Origin: Effrenium voratum
Taxonomy: Eukaryota; Sar; Dinophyceae; Suessiales; Symbiodiniaceae
Assembly: GCA_963377175.1 (NCBI GenBank)
Contig: CAUJNA010003292.1
Span: 593,254 to 657,253, forward strand
Length of the DNA stretch: 64,000 bases
Reading direction: 5' to 3'
Under the pieces are notes generated by a model. It ran no database searches, was not told the origin of the DNA, and was given only the letters and a program-made list of their open reading frames with translations. The position numbers and the translations under genes were made by a program. Positions 1-10,337 of this stretch are shown here, in pieces. Each line of letters opens with the position of its first letter. The first letter of the stretch is position 1.

Positions 1-55
1 TTTTGCATTTTGTTTAGACAAATGCCGCTGGATCAGATGTGCTGCTTTGGCATGC

Positions 56-560
56 TCATCCCCAAAGAAGGGCTGAGTACAAGCCGGGCATCGGACAGAC
101 CCGGAGAAAAAAAACAATCAAACAACAACTTCTTCCAGGCCCAATGCCAGACACGAGGTTGTATATGTGTGCAGTTAAGTTGCGAAAAATTGGGGTTACG
201 CAGGTTTGACTTGGGTCTTCAAACCATAGATTACTCTGGTCAGCCCCAGTTACCCCAGTTATCTCACCTGGTTTCGTTGCTTGAAGTTCAATATTCCTGG
301 TCCCCAAATGCCGCATGGGTAATTTGTCCCATGTGGGAGAGTCATCTTTTTGGTGGTTTTGCCTGGTAATCCCATGTTCGGACCTTTTGATCAACCATGG
401 TATTGGTTGGTTCCATATACCACAGCATTTGCGCCACAATCACACCACCGGGGGCGCGGACTCGGACCTGAGGGCGGTTGGTCAAAGTTTTGCCGCTTTG
501 ATGTTTCAATACTAAGAGAGAGCGAGACAAAGTAACGTCGGCACCATAGGTAGTTTAATT
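56..560. other. Unassigned stretch with overlapping open frames
   Basis: Both strands stay open for over 100 codons here (minus frame 439 to 56; plus frame 10 to 369), but neither reading shows a motif or splice pattern I recognise. A short piece near 181-215 resembles the left arm of the family N palindromic element (TGGGGTTACGCAGGTTT). Most likely decayed mobile-element sequence; no function assigned. Confidence 0.25.
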
Positions 561-562
561 AA

Positions 563-718
563 CACGCGACTCCACTGGTGGGGTTCATGCCATCCACAAT
601 ATATTTTGTGCAAGGCCGCCAAGGTTGGAACGCGACTGTCCCTCGGTTTGATCAGGGAGTCTCCCCTTCTGGGATGAGTTTACCACTTTTGCAGTCAACA
701 TTGTCACGAGAATAGGCA
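563..718 (+). CDS. Exon-like island, unknown protein
   Basis: The plus frame stays open from just after a TAA near 560 to a TAG near 716, about 50 codons, and contains an ATG at about 589. Composition is protein-like (residues such as FVQGRQGWNATVPRFDQG) and unlike the simple-sequence DNA around it. No domain is recognised. It could be an exon or a relic of a mobile-element polyprotein. No clear donor site was seen. Confidence 0.25.
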
Positions 719-1236
719 ATCACCAAACTTCCTTTTGCTTTTCCAAAGCGTGGCAAGCCCTTGGCTACCTGCCTTTACCAGGTAAATCGATCCACTAAGC
801 TTGTTTTGGGGGCCAGTTTGGCATAAGTTGGGATTTGCCTTGTTTTCTCCGACGTTGCAGGCTGTGCGGAAAGCTCCCAAAGCAAGGATTTGTCCGTTTT
901 CCCCAGATGCTTGTTAAGGCCGTGCAAAAGTGCGTACCGTTGCGTCATGTGGTGTTGATCAGAAGCTCCTTTACGTGGGATGAAAAGGGGAAACCACGCA
1001 ATGTGAGTTTGAATACGGAGCCCTTTGCTGGGATTCATGTCCACCAAACCCTATGAACATCAAGAGCCACATGGCGAAAGTTGCCCGTCATTTGGCAAAA
1101 ATTGTCTCAGGTGCGAAGCCCCTTTGGGCTGTTGGATGGTACGCTCGAAACGAGTTCATGGGGTTGACACTTGTCCAAGCGGCCAAAAATGGTCCCGAAA
1201 GTAAAGAAGGCCCAGGACTCCTAGGACTCTTGGAGT

Positions 1237-1340
1237 TACCTGAACCCTCAAAATTCCAACTTAAAAATGGTTGGCCCCCATAATTATAGTAAAATTATGG
1301 GGTGATATCCCTTTTTTATGGGTAGTTTGAGGGTCCAGGG
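1237..1340. mobile_element. Family A palindromic element, copy 1
   Basis: A 104-bp element with arms TACCTGAACCCTCAAAATTC and the inverse ending TTTGAGGGTCCAGG. The core holds the conserved block GGGGTGATATCCC. The same arms and core recur at 16.8, 18.6, 20.0, 43.7, 43.9 and 58.1 kb in both orientations, so this is a dispersed, non-autonomous terminal-inverted-repeat element. An exon-like island begins about 20 bp downstream. Confidence 0.85.
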
Positions 1341-1358
1341 AGTCAGTTTTTTTTTTGG

Positions 1359-1562
1359 CGAACTGAGGTCTCTCGAGAGGTTTCCGCTGCGGTTAGATCC
1401 AAGAAGCTAATGGGCTTCTTGGCGTGGACCGGTGCCGGGAAGCTGAGGGCGTTCGCCCCTATCAGTTTCTGGGGGCGGCGTGCGTCCGTGGTCTCAGGTT
1501 CAGGCTTGAAGGCACAGCTTAGAATCGCCCTTGCCAGTGGATACACAGAACTGTCATTTTGA
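1359..1562 (+). CDS. Exon-like island, unknown protein
   Basis: The plus frame is open for 67 codons and ends at a TGA at 1560. Codons are GC-rich and the peptide looks like real protein (for example KKLMGFLAWTGAGKLRAF and VVSGSGLKAQLRIALASG). An AG preceded by a T-run at 1346-1356 could be the acceptor, and the family A element ends just upstream. No domain recognised. With the islands at 1838-2404 it may be one multi-exon gene on the plus strand. Confidence 0.45.
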   Translation, partial: RTEVSREVSAAVRSKKLMGFLAWTGAGKLRAFAPISFWGRRASVVSGSGLKAQLRIALASGYTELSF

Positions 1563-1837
1563 GGGGCGCAACATGAAATAAAACCCTTGCTTCTGGTTGC
1601 TCAGAGGGAAACAATCCAGGGTCATTCAGGCGCAAGCCCTAGTGCAAGAGCATGAAAGCTGCCTTAGCTGGAACATGCAAGCGAGGTTCTTAAGCCCGCA
1701 AACGGCACGTTTCATTTTAGCAGTCGCTTATGTTTTGATTTCTTCTAGGGAACGGTTGGGAGGTTCACGATCATGTTCCCCAGAATTCAGCCGAAGACCC
1801 TGTTGCTTGTTTGCTTGCTGGTCTCAGGTGTGCTTGA

Positions 1838-2008
1838 AATCCCCAACCATTCCTGGACGCAGATGTCCTTGGGGCCAATTTGGTGACGCGGAAGGAGGAG
1901 CAGCAAGTGGCACCGGGCGAGTACGCGATTGCCCGGCTCAGCCCAGCGACCATCGAGTCAACACCTGAGACTATGCCCTCCCGGCACCACAGGCCTCAGC
2001 ACGAGTGA
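1838..2008 (+). CDS. Exon-like island, unknown protein
   Basis: Open on plus for 56 codons between stops at 1835 and 2006. The peptide is acidic and hydrophilic in the middle (residues LGANLVTRKEEQQVAPGEY, then ARLSPATIESTPETMP). It overlaps the next island in a different frame, so a splice or a frameshift lies near 1965-2000. No domain recognised. Confidence 0.45.
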   Translation, partial: NPQPFLDADVLGANLVTRKEEQQVAPGEYAIARLSPATIESTPETMPSRHHRPQHE

Positions 2009-2157
2009 AGGAGCTTCAAGCAGCTGGAAAGCGAGCGCCTGAAGCAATGGACACCTCGGCTGTTGAATCTGGATCCCTCCAGCCTACGGTAGATGCACCT
2101 GTGCACAAAGGCATTGGTGGTTGGGGAGTGATTGCCCCCCATACTTTTGCCATATAA
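1969..2157 (+). CDS. Exon-like island, unknown protein
   Basis: Open on plus for 62 codons; a CAG at 1990-1992 is a possible acceptor. The peptide includes ASARVKELQAAGKRAPEAMD followed by a Ser/Pro-rich stretch and ends at a TAA at 2155. The frame differs from the island it overlaps, as expected for adjacent exons or for a decayed copy. Function unknown. Confidence 0.45.
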   Translation, partial: DYALPAPQASARVKELQAAGKRAPEAMDTSAVESGSLQPTVDAPVHKGIGGWGVIAPHTFAI

Positions 2158-2281
2158 TTTGCAGGGACTTTTATGGGCTTTCTGGGACTGGAGGGGGTTG
2201 GATCGGGGGACAGTCCCAACCATGAATGGGTCCGGCCGCCCTTGTTTGCAGATGGATTCGGGTAGGCCGGGTTAATGCCAG

Positions 2282-2404
2282 GCTTTGATAGCGACGTCTA
2301 ACACAAGAACCTGGCCCCTCGGCATGTTCGCAGGAGGCCACCAAAGACGCTTCTCTTTCGTCCTCGAAAGGTCACAGGTCCACTTGAAAGTTGAACGGCG
2401 ATGA
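2282..2404 (+). CDS. Exon-like island, possible last exon
   Basis: A CAG at 2279-2281 is followed by a 40-codon open frame (residues such as WPLGMFAGGHQRRFSFVLE) that ends in a TGA at 2402. It continues the plus-strand series at 1.36-2.16 kb and could be the terminal exon of that gene. No domain recognised. Confidence 0.35.
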   Translation, partial: ALIATSNTRTWPLGMFAGGHQRRFSFVLERSQVHLKVERR

Positions 2405-2409
2405 AGATG

Positions 2410-2984
2410 TTTGAGCAACTGTGTGATTTCAGCATGGATCAAGTTAAATCACCAGGAGACCGCAGGTTTTCGTCCATGTGTCCAATTTCCAGGTGTCCAT
2501 TTTGGATACCCATTTTTGACACACCGCGATATGGTTAGGCCGAGCTGGGATTTTGAGGGAGTAATTTCGACCAACCTCGAAGTTGCTGCCTTGTTGTTCC
2601 TGGAAACGTTTCAGGCGTTGCCTAGGGATTCTAAGTTATGACTTCGATAAGTGTTCTAGCCAAGAGCGGACAATTACAGCTCGCTGACTTCGATGTTTCT
2701 TGTTTGCTTTTCGTGGTGCTTTGAGAAGCCATGCTCGGTATATCCCAATCAATGTTAAGTTACCACTATAGTTAGTAGCCAACCTTTTTTCCCGCTGGTT
2801 TTTCAAGGCTGGTTCGGAAACCAACACACCGGCTCGGAAATTGTCTCGGGAAGGGGTCGCGAAAGAAGTTCGGAACTGTCGTCAAGTAATCTGCGTGCGG
2901 GTTCGTGGCTTCAATCAGGTTGAGATTCTGGCGGACACAAATATTCCATCCCAGGTGCGCGGATTTCGTCCACAGGCTTCTATA
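2410..2984. other. No gene seen; element fragments
   Basis: No convincing coding frame. Around 2455-2525 a fragment resembles the core of family N (ACCGCAGGTTTTCGTC and a TTTTTGACAC stretch), found again near 51.2 kb. Confidence 0.4.
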
Positions 2985-3080
2985 TGGATGTGGCTGAAAA
3001 TTAAAAAGCTGGGGTTACACAGGTTTTCTTCGACCTTTCCATTTGCTATGGACCCCCCTTTTTGAGCCACAGCCATATGG
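2985..3080. mobile_element. Family N palindromic element
   Basis: The arms ATGGATGTGGCTGAAAA and the inverse TTTTTGAGCCACAGCCATAT flank about 60 bp containing GCTGGGGTTACACAGGTTTT. The closest relative is at 50798-50902; degenerate copies lie near 33.3, 45.0 and 61.9 kb. Confidence 0.75.
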
Positions 3081-3210
3081 TTTCTTCAAGAGGTGAGGAG
3101 GCCCAGCTGGCAGCTTTTTTCCCCGTTTTGAGAAACATCGTCGCGCCTGGCCTTTTCTGGGCACGGACAAAAAGGGAGCTCTCTGTTCTTTCTCTAGCTA
3201 AATTGGATGA

Positions 3211-3327
3211 CTAGGTCCCCCAGTAGTGCCCTTTTTGACCCCTTTTTTGGTTGGGAGGGTTGCCCTACTAAACTAGACCACCGAAAAAAGTTGCTACCCT
3301 TATTATAACTTCTCCACTGGACCTAGT
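3211..3327. mobile_element. Family D element, copy 1
   Basis: About 117 bp with ends CTAGGTCCCCCAGTAGTGCC and ...CTGGACCTAG. The interior is conserved: GGTTGGGAGGGTT, ACTAAAATAGAC (here ACTAAACTAGAC), an A-run, then TTATTCTAACCTCTCT-like sequence. Six copies in the window. The termini are short inverted repeats centred on CTAGGTCC. Confidence 0.8.
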
Positions 3328-4144
3328 AGCTCAGTTGCAGGCTTCAACATCGACATCCAAATCAGCACCGAGTTTGATATTGGCCGGGAGCTGAGTTTCT
3401 GAGCTTCCACTGAGCCTTCGGAGCTTCCGAGCTCCGCTGACACCCGAAACATGAGAACACGCATGGGAGGGTTTTACCTGGAGTTCGACCCGAAAAAAAA
3501 AAAGGAGGGTTCTAGAAGATCTCGTTGTAGGTTTGCTAAATATGGATCATAATGAAAATTGTTGTTTCTGGGTGGGGGCAATATATCTGGGGTAGGTTTG
3601 CTTTTAACCCTGCATTGTTGTAAACCTCTATATTGGGTCGTACCATGTTCAAGGGACACCGAAAAGAAGCCAGTCAGGTTTGTCCATTTGGGGCGCCTTT
3701 TTCGGATGGGATTTCAAACCCACTAAGAAATCCATGATTTGAGGCAACACCAAGTTATGTTCGACACGCAATTCGGCATTTGACTCATTCATGTTCTGAT
3801 CATTTGCCAGCGCAAAGCTCACCCGAAAGTTGGGAAGAACCTTGTGGAACACAGGCCGAGTTTTGTTTGGCGACTCCCTGGAATGTATGTCAACGGGGAG
3901 GGGGAAGGGAGCCCACATTAGCTCGTTTGGGGTTTATTTGAGCTCCCTCCCTCTCCCCAATGGAACTGCCAAAAGGGACCTCTTTGGTTTCAACAGGAGG
4001 CGCTTTCACCAGGGGTGCCCTCTTTCAGGCAGAGTCCTCAAGCTGCAGCAGCTTCTTTCCGAAGCGGAATCAGAAAGACCTAAGGAGCAAACAAGCAGAG
4101 CCTGGGGGTCGTGACGAGTCTAGTTGCCTGTGGCGAAAAAAAAT

Positions 4145-4261
4145 CTAGGTCTGCCAGTAGTGCCCTCTCCCCTTTTTGGTTGGGAGGGTTCCCCTACTAA
4201 AATAGACTACCGAAAAAAAAATGGTACCCTTATTCTATCCTCTCAAATCTGGAGGACCTAG
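4145..4261. mobile_element. Family D element, copy 2
   Basis: Same architecture as the copy at 3211: CTAGGTCTGCCAGTAGTGCC start, ACTAAAATAGACTACCG core, GGAGGACCTAG end. Confidence 0.85.
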
Positions 4262-4429
4262 AATTGGTGGTTCCAGCCCTCCCAGTTTGGAGGAACACAA
4301 CTGCAGTTCCGGTTTTCTGGACCCTTACTTTTAAGCTGAGCGTGTGTTCTTTTGAGTTGATATGATTTGTTGTAGGTTGGCTTATTGTACTTAACTAGAT
4401 AATTAGAACACCGACTGGACATATTTATC

Positions 4430-4462
4430 ATATTTTTTTTCTTTCGGGGGGGCTCAAGCAAA
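4430..4462. mobile_element. Family E element, right-arm fragment
   Basis: Only the right end is present (GGGGGCTCAAGCAAATGG), preceded by a T-run as in the full copies at 5106 and 15524. Confidence 0.5.
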
Positions 4463-4673
4463 TGGTCCTTTTGTTGGTGCAGCAAACAAGCAGGGGCCCG
4501 GTTGGGGCTCCCTTTCGGAAGCGTTTGAGAGCGCCATTTTCTCCTGGTCCCTCTCTTTTGTCTCCCCGGTTAGCGGCTCGAAGCCAAACTTTTGCAAGGC
4601 AAACCCACCTCTTTTCAGGTCCAACTCCATTATTTGGGTGTACCACAAAAATACTTGAAAAGCAGCCAACATG

Positions 4674-4700
4674 TACCTGGACCCTTCAAAATCCCCTTAA
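4674..4700. mobile_element. Family A element, left-arm fragment
   Basis: ACCTGGACCCTTCAAAATCC matches the left arm of family A; the remainder is absent or diverged. Confidence 0.45.
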
Positions 4701-4734
4701 ACATAAATTTGTTTTGCAACCCAACATTCTGGGG

Positions 4735-4915
4735 CGACTTCTCCCCCTTTTTGAACGTGTTATGTTGGTGACTTCCCCCTTTTTGTATGGGTGCTGGGGT
4801 GATTTCCCCTTTTTTTGCATGGGTTTGTTGGTGTTTTTTTGCACGGGTTTGTTGGTGACTTCCCCCTTTTTGTACGTGTTATGTTGGTGACGTCCCCCTT
4901 TCTTTTACGGGAAGT
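4735..4915 (+). repeat. Imperfect local repeats (CCCCCTTTTTGTA...GTTGGTGACTT)
   Basis: A motif of roughly 20-30 bp carrying CTTTTTGTA and GTTGGTGACTTCCCC is repeated about five times with variation. The open plus frame through it is low-complexity and not a credible gene. Confidence 0.6.
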
Positions 4916-4959
4916 CGGACCTCAGGTCCAGGCTAGGCGCACCGAGCCCTCTCACCTAG

Positions 4960-5058
4960 CGAGGCTCGAAGCACCCGGTGCTGAAGCACATCGTGGCCAC
5001 GCACACGGGCCGAGGCGCTCAGGAAGGCGGGTCTCGGGGTCCCGGGGAGTCCCCGTGA
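4960..5058 (+). CDS. Short exon-like island, unknown
   Basis: Open plus frame of 32 codons following a TAG, with residues SKHPVLKHIVATHTGRGAQE. GTGAGG at 5055 is a possible donor. GC content is clearly above the flanks. Function unknown; an overlapping plus frame is also open, so the frame choice is uncertain. Confidence 0.3.
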   Translation, partial: RGSKHPVLKHIVATHTGRGAQEGGSRGPGESP

Positions 5059-5105
5059 GGGTCGAAACGGACCCTGGGGCAAAATGTGGTTGAAACACCA
5101 CGCCT

Positions 5106-5220
5106 CCATTTGCTGAAATGAACATTTGTTATTTAATGTTTCCCTCTTGGTGTTAAAGTGAATCTATCACTACTGGACATATGTTTTTTTTTGTTTTCAG
5201 GGGGCTCAAGCAAATGGAAG
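5106..5220. mobile_element. Family E element, copy 1
   Basis: The ends CCATTTGCTGAAAT and GGGGGCTCAAGCAAATGG form the inverted repeat. The core has CCCTCTTGGTGTTAAAGTGA and ATCACTACTGGA, shared with the copies at 15.5, 31.4 and 44.5 kb. Confidence 0.85.
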
Positions 5221-6080
5221 CACCTTTACAAGGGAAGAATCATCATCACCAGTGGTTTAAACATGTTTAAACCAATGGGTGGGAGACCGGGAGACCGGTC
5301 GTGGCCGGCCCTGAAACCCGTTGCGTTTCGAAGTTCTCTCGCGGGAACCGCTCCGTGCAAGATTTTGAGCTCTTGGCTTTTTCCGTGGTTTTTCTTTCCG
5401 GTCAAGGAACGAAGTCGACTCTACGCCCATTGATGTTTGTTTCTAGGTGGTAAAGGGGATCTACCTATTTTGTCCAGTTCACCTTTTTGGGGTATGTGTC
5501 ACAATAGGGAACCGCCCTCCCCCAAAAAAAAACAGAGAAAATACAAAAAGAAAAATCAACACAATCCAATTTGTGGTGTCCCTTTGTTGCCCTTTAGAAA
5601 CCAAAAAACACCACCTTCTCGTGATGAGTTAGAAAGGCTTGTTTTTGTTTTTTGGGCAAAGTGATGTTTAACAGGGGAAATACAGCGCACGTTGGACCCT
5701 TGCCACATTCAGAACTGCTTTGTTCTTCATGTTCACTGCTCCTAGCACATGACAAGCAGACCACCCTTTGTCAGGTCAAGTTCGCATCCCTTCCAAAAAC
5801 CTTCGCAGATTTGGGGTTGACTTGTAGGGAAGCGGTAGAGACCTGTATCCTTGGTTTCCTGCAACTTGGTTCAACGAGCCATCCGGTTCCTGAGTTGTTT
5901 TTAGGGTGGGGAGACAGCCAAAGCAGGTCACCATGTTTATTTTGTCCGCTAGGGTTTACCATGGTGTTCCCTGGCTACTTAATTACTATGGCAATGAACT
6001 GGTATGGGGGTCTTCGGGGGGTAGGGTCCCATTGTGCGAAATATCCGGTTGGCACGTTCTATCACCTGAGTTCTCCATCC
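5221..6080. other. No gene assigned
   Basis: Plus frame 5652-6086 (144 codons) and minus frame 5962-5771 are open, but neither shows a domain or splice signals. The minus reading may be the downstream continuation of the decayed element proposed at 6083-7063. Confidence 0.3.
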
Positions 6081-6082
6081 CC

Positions 6083-7063
6083 TTAATCATGTTGGGCAAC
6101 CATCCTGAGGGATCCTAGGTCCTTGGGGAACATGTAGGGTTTTTGGTTTCTTGCTATGAACACCTGGGTAAAATCCGTTGCATAATCAACCACTTTGGTA
6201 GTCCGGAAAGGGATATATTTGTCCACAATCGTGTCTGTCGGGGATTGGTAGGGTGCCTTTGGCACCAAATCGCAGATGCAAACTAGACGAAGCCCAAAGG
6301 GTACACCATTTGAGGTTGGGGTGGTTCTCAAAATGTTCTCAACAAATGATGCCGTTTTGGGGGTGACCCTTGGGTTCTGCATGGGGTCTGCATTGGATGG
6401 GGTATTGACCCTTAGATGGTTTGGAGGGATCACTGACTGGCTTGTAGCCCTAGCCATGGTTTACACGCGGTTAGCTGGGGGTTTCCTGCTGGTCGCGAAC
6501 CACTTAGTCGGGGTCGGTTGGACTCGTGTTCCAGTTCAAGCGTGGGGCGATGCGTCTTTGATGTGTCTTTGTTGCCTAGGCCCTCAATGGGGTTGATACC
6601 AAACCAAGGGGAGTTTCCGCAATTCCGTTGTTTTTTTTTTGCGGTTCCCTTCTTGGATTTTGCTTCTGAGGATTCTGGTCCACCTGGTGCTTGCGATGTT
6701 TGTTTTCCGGTCGGACATCTAGTTGGAACCCCCACACAACGCCACAGCCTTATATTTGCTATGGAGCCCCCCGCCAAAAAACAAAACATGTGCATATTGC
6801 GGGGGGCAAGGGTCAACGGCAAGCGGCAAGCTTGTAGGTTAAACAAGCCCCCGCCAGGTAAGCCACCGTCAGACCTCCTGGGAGTTTTTGTTTTCTCCCC
6901 CCCAACAGCTGAAAGCTTTCTGCCATTTGCCATAGCCCTTGTTCACCTGGTCGACGTCCATAAGCGCCGGTCCAGTAGGGTCTCCATTCAAACCAGCACT
7001 GTCCGAAGAAGAACTCTGTAACAATTTGCTGCCCGTTGTTGCGACATGCGTTCGAACGAACAT
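6083..7063 (-). pseudogene. Minus-strand decayed retroelement-like ORFs
   Basis: Three minus-strand frames follow each other: 7063-6869, 6933-6430 and 6457-6083. The first contains a Ser-rich run followed by PALMDVDQVNKGYGKWQ, reminiscent of the basic linker of retrotransposon Gag proteins just before a zinc knuckle, but no CCHC knuckle is intact. The second has a Lys-rich segment (EAKSKKGTAKKKQRN). The third has a protein-like end (KAPYQSPTDTIVDKYIPF). Frame changes between them imply decay. The assignment to a retroelement rests on composition only; the sequence is otherwise unrecognised. Confidence 0.3.
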
Positions 7064-7622
7064 AAAGCTTCCCTATGGATTTGGTCTCTGCCCAGATAGG
7101 CTCTGGATTCGTTGGGAGCAGACAAGGAGGGTTCCGGAGAGGGTTCCGTCCGCGGCTGCGTTGGATACCCGCCGGGGCTTATTGATTGTTTATTTTGCTT
7201 TTTGTGTATTCAGTTTGTTTTTTGGTGTGTTGTTCAAGTCAAGTTCTGATCGCCACTCGGGTCGAGTAGGTCACTCCAGGTTTGCATGATAAAATTTGTC
7301 TAGTGAACTGGAAGCACTGGGTTGAGGCAACACATCAGCCCAAAAACACCACCGGCAAGATTGCGTCGCTGGAATTTGGGCATCGATACGCAGACCCATG
7401 CCTTTCTCGCTGGTCAGGCATTGAGCTCTTGGCACCTTGGCTCATGCTTCCGGCGAGATCTTTTCAATCCAAAAAGCCTTGGACGCAGTATATAGGTGTG
7501 TGTGTGTGTCCCTATGGATCCCAGTTACCAGGAGAGCAGGCAACCAGGCAACCCGTCGCCATTGTCCAATGTGGTTTTTCTATTGAGGTTAAGCCCGTGG
7601 TTGCCACAAGCCGGTAAATGCA

Positions 7623-7706
7623 GCTGGATCGCCAGTTGCGATCGCTTTTTTCCATGCACTTTGCCCCCAAAACCGATCGCAACAGTGACTGAAAAAAGCG
7701 GTGGTT
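7623..7706. mobile_element. Family C element, partial
   Basis: Begins CTGGATCGCCAGTTGCGATC and runs into the T-run and CCATGCACTTTGCCCC. It then carries an inverted CCGATCGCAACAGTGACTG and breaks off, so the right arm is lost. Confidence 0.7.
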
Positions 7707-7709
7707 GTC

Positions 7710-8193
7710 TCTTGGGAGTGTATTTTTGTGTGGCTCCTTAAAGAATTTTGTTTTGCTCGCAGCCCTTTGAAACATGTTGCTGGCTTTTTCAACACCCAAG
7801 TAAATGGAAACCAGCATTTACAAGTTGCAATGTTCAGGTGTATGTAAGGATCCCTGCAAGATGCTTAGGGTAGTTTGGGAGTGCCTTTTTAAGGAAGTTG
7901 GACCTCCCCAATATGGTGGCCTTCCTTTTGTTTCCCTCAAAAAAAAGACACTCCCCCTTTGTTCGTGTTTGTGCGTGCTCGTGGGTTGATTCCGAGCCAG
8001 CTCAAAACTGCTGGGGGCCGAACAAGCGTGGTGTGTCATGGCTGGCCTTTGGTGTCACCGAATCGCCCATCAGAGAGAGCTGTTGGAAACAATAGGTACC
8101 CTTGTTTGCTAGTTTTTAAAGGAACGCCAACAGGACAACCCAGCATTTTCGCGGGCCCCGTGAAAAACGACACACACCCAAATGGCTTGTCCA
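7710..8193. other. No gene seen
   Basis: Only low-complexity open frames on both strands and scattered T-rich tracts. Confidence 0.4.
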
Positions 8194-8331
8194 TACCGTG
8201 GATGGACGAAATCCTGCACCACCTAAGAAACTGTGGGAAACCACGGTTTGTTGGTATTTACAGGGAAAACGAATCATTCCGTTGGGTTTCTTAGGTGGTG
8301 CGAGAAGCGGATTTCGCCACCATCCACAGTA
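8194..8331. mobile_element. Family B fold-back element, copy 1
   Basis: Starts TACCGTGGATGGACGAAATC and ends ATTTCGCCACCATCCACAGTA, with a second inverted pair just inside (CACCACCTAAGAAAC and GTTTCTTAGGTGGTG). A TA at each outer edge suggests a TA target site, as in Tc1/mariner-type elements. About thirteen copies occur in the window. Confidence 0.9.
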
Positions 8332-8339
8332 TGAAACCG

Positions 8340-9297
8340 AAACCAAACCCTATTGGGGCCTGGAGAAATCCAGGTCGCCTGCATTTGGTGGGGGTTTTGC
8401 AGCCAAGACTAGATGTCACTCTTGTGACTATGTATCAACCCACTCACAAATGGACAAATGGGGGTGGCGCCTCTTTATTTCTGGATTTGGACCCATCCAA
8501 TTTCTTGCGGGTCTGGGAAACGTCTTGAAAACCGCAAAAGGGGGGGAGGGCGAATCAACCCACCTGAAGACATTACTCGGTTCTCGCAAATCTGAGCTAC
8601 GAAGACGCGACACAGGGGCATAGCCCCAACCTTTTCAATTTAGGAACTCACGAAGTGAGGAGTGGGTTATGCCATGTTGTGATAAATTTCGTGAAACTCT
8701 AAAAGTCGACTGGTGTGGCTGGAAACCGCCAACAAAACACATGGAGGAGTAGTTTGGGATGCTTCGTGCCTTTCAAACATAAGGTTGAGAACGGGAAAGC
8801 CCACACCCAAAGAAGCCTCAAAGTACCTCCCCTGACCCAAGCAGCCCAGTCAGCCCCGAAACCAATTAACCCTGGAAACCAGCCATTTGCCTGGTGTTTA
8901 TTTTTATTATTTTTGGATGGGTGGTTTCTCCGCCGGAAATGAACAGCATCACGACTTGACTGCGTCTTTTTGGATACCCGTTGTTTCTTTCGTGTTGTAA
9001 GGAAACCACAAGGAGCACCACCTTTTCTTCTTTCTTTTTTTTTTTGGGGGGGGGGTTGGAAGAGTGAACCACCTATCAGAAACACTAGAATTTGAATTCC
9101 GCTGTAAACACCAATAAGCGTGCTGGATTCAACCATGGTTTCAACGTGAAAACGGGTTTCGTCCACAGCACCTTGACACCACCATTAGGCGAATGAGAGA
9201 GGCCTACCATCAAGTAATTAGGAGCACCACAAGGAGCACCACCGCCACATTTTGTATCAAGACCACCAGGAGCACCACCACCACCATGTTGCATTAA
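8340..9297. other. No gene assigned
   Basis: Plus frame 8198-8623 and minus frame 9166-8699 are long but low in coding character. A degenerate family B right half lies near 9132-9172 (ACCATGGTTTCAACGTG, then GGGTTTCGTCCACAG). GGAGCACCACCACC-type short repeats occupy 9220-9290. Confidence 0.4.
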
Positions 9298-9483
9298 GAG
9301 ACATATGAGGCGAATGTGGACATGGCCGCGGGCGAGGGTTTCCACTTCGAGCTGAAGATCGCTGGGCGCGTGAGCGGGCTGCCGGTGCACACCTCCGCGC
9401 CTCGGCTCAAGGAACGGCCACGGGGTCATCGGTGCACGATGTTGACCCCAGCTTCATGGGGCGGATTCCCCTGGCTAGCTTGA
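9298..9483 (+). CDS. Exon-like island, unknown protein
   Basis: Open plus frame of 61 codons after a TAA at 9295, with an ATG at 9322. GC content jumps relative to both sides and the peptide is strongly protein-like (MAAGEGFHFELKIAGRVSGL then PVHTSAPRLKER). The open frame runs on into dispersed-element sequence near 9440 (ATGTTGACCCCAG, the family I end) and 9481 (family A right arm), so the true exon probably ends near 9425. Function unknown. Confidence 0.5.
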   Translation, partial: ETYEANVDMAAGEGFHFELKIAGRVSGLPVHTSAPRLKERPRGHRCTMLTPASWGGFPWLA

Positions 9484-9550
9484 GGGTCCAGGTACCCAGG
9501 TGCCTGTTTATTGGCTTGAAGGGAAGCAACATGTAAACATTATCCCCTTT

Positions 9551-9777
9551 AATGTTGACCCCAGATTCATCAACCCCAGTTCATTCATGGGGGGGTGTCC
9601 CTGGGTGAAATGTGGGAACTTGCTCAAGGTTGTTTGAAAGGGGGCACTAAAGGACAAACCACCATTTTTAGTGAGGGCGTGCCTCGGTTTAGTGGGGAAC
9701 TATTACTTTTGGAGGGCCAATTGCCAAACCCCGCCCCGTATTAATACACTGGGGTTGACGAATATGGGGTCAACATT
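9551..9777. mobile_element. Family I element
   Basis: The ends ATGTTGACCCCAGATTCATC and GACGAATATGGGGTCAACAT are inverted repeats. A related, cleaner copy is at 20453-20588. Another right end lies at 9912-9938 (TGACTAATATGGGGTCAACA), so two copies may be nested or tandem. Confidence 0.75.
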
Positions 9778-9939
9778 TCCATAGTTTGAGAAAACCGAGA
9801 CCTATCTGCTGCTCATATTCATCAACCGATCAGTGTATGAATTGGGTGGTTCTCCCTGGGGAATTATTACTTTTCAAGGGGCCCCCACTCCCTATTCATA
9901 AACAGGTTGGTTGACTAATATGGGGTCAACATTGCTGTG

Positions 9940-10257
9940 GATGCCCTAAATGCAAGACAACCATGCTAGACCACAGAGCCATAGGTCATTTGCAGTAAAT
10001 TCAAGGGTTTCTGCAGCTTCCCGCAACCCTCACTTGCAACCAAAGCTTCCCCGTTTTGGCCCACATGTGGTGAAGGTGTCAAAAGGTTAACCTTCTGTTT
10101 CCAGGCCCCTAGAGGACAAGCGAGATCTACATGTGTCATAGTATGCATACGGCATATACGATGTTTCACGCTGAACATGTACCCTGGCACCCATTCCACC
10201 GGAGTTTGGAAAGTTGGACTTTGTCACCAGGGTGAGCATAGTGGCGACAAGTTCCTG
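9940..10257. other. No gene seen
   Basis: No island with coding character. Minus frames at 10199-9966 and 10344-10087 are open but featureless. Confidence 0.35.
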
Positions 10258-10337
10258 CCTGGATCGCCAGTTGCGACACGCTTTTTCCCGGTTAAGGTGA
10301 AGTGTCTGAAAACAAAGCAACAACTTGGCGATCCAGG
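10258..10337. mobile_element. Family C element, copy
   Basis: The arms CCTGGATCGCCAGTTGCGAC and CAACTTGGCGATCCAGG flank a core with AAGTGTCTGAAAACAAAG. Same family as the copies at 21.65, 33.8, 34.0, 49.9, 53.9, 60.1 and 60.3 kb. Confidence 0.85.
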
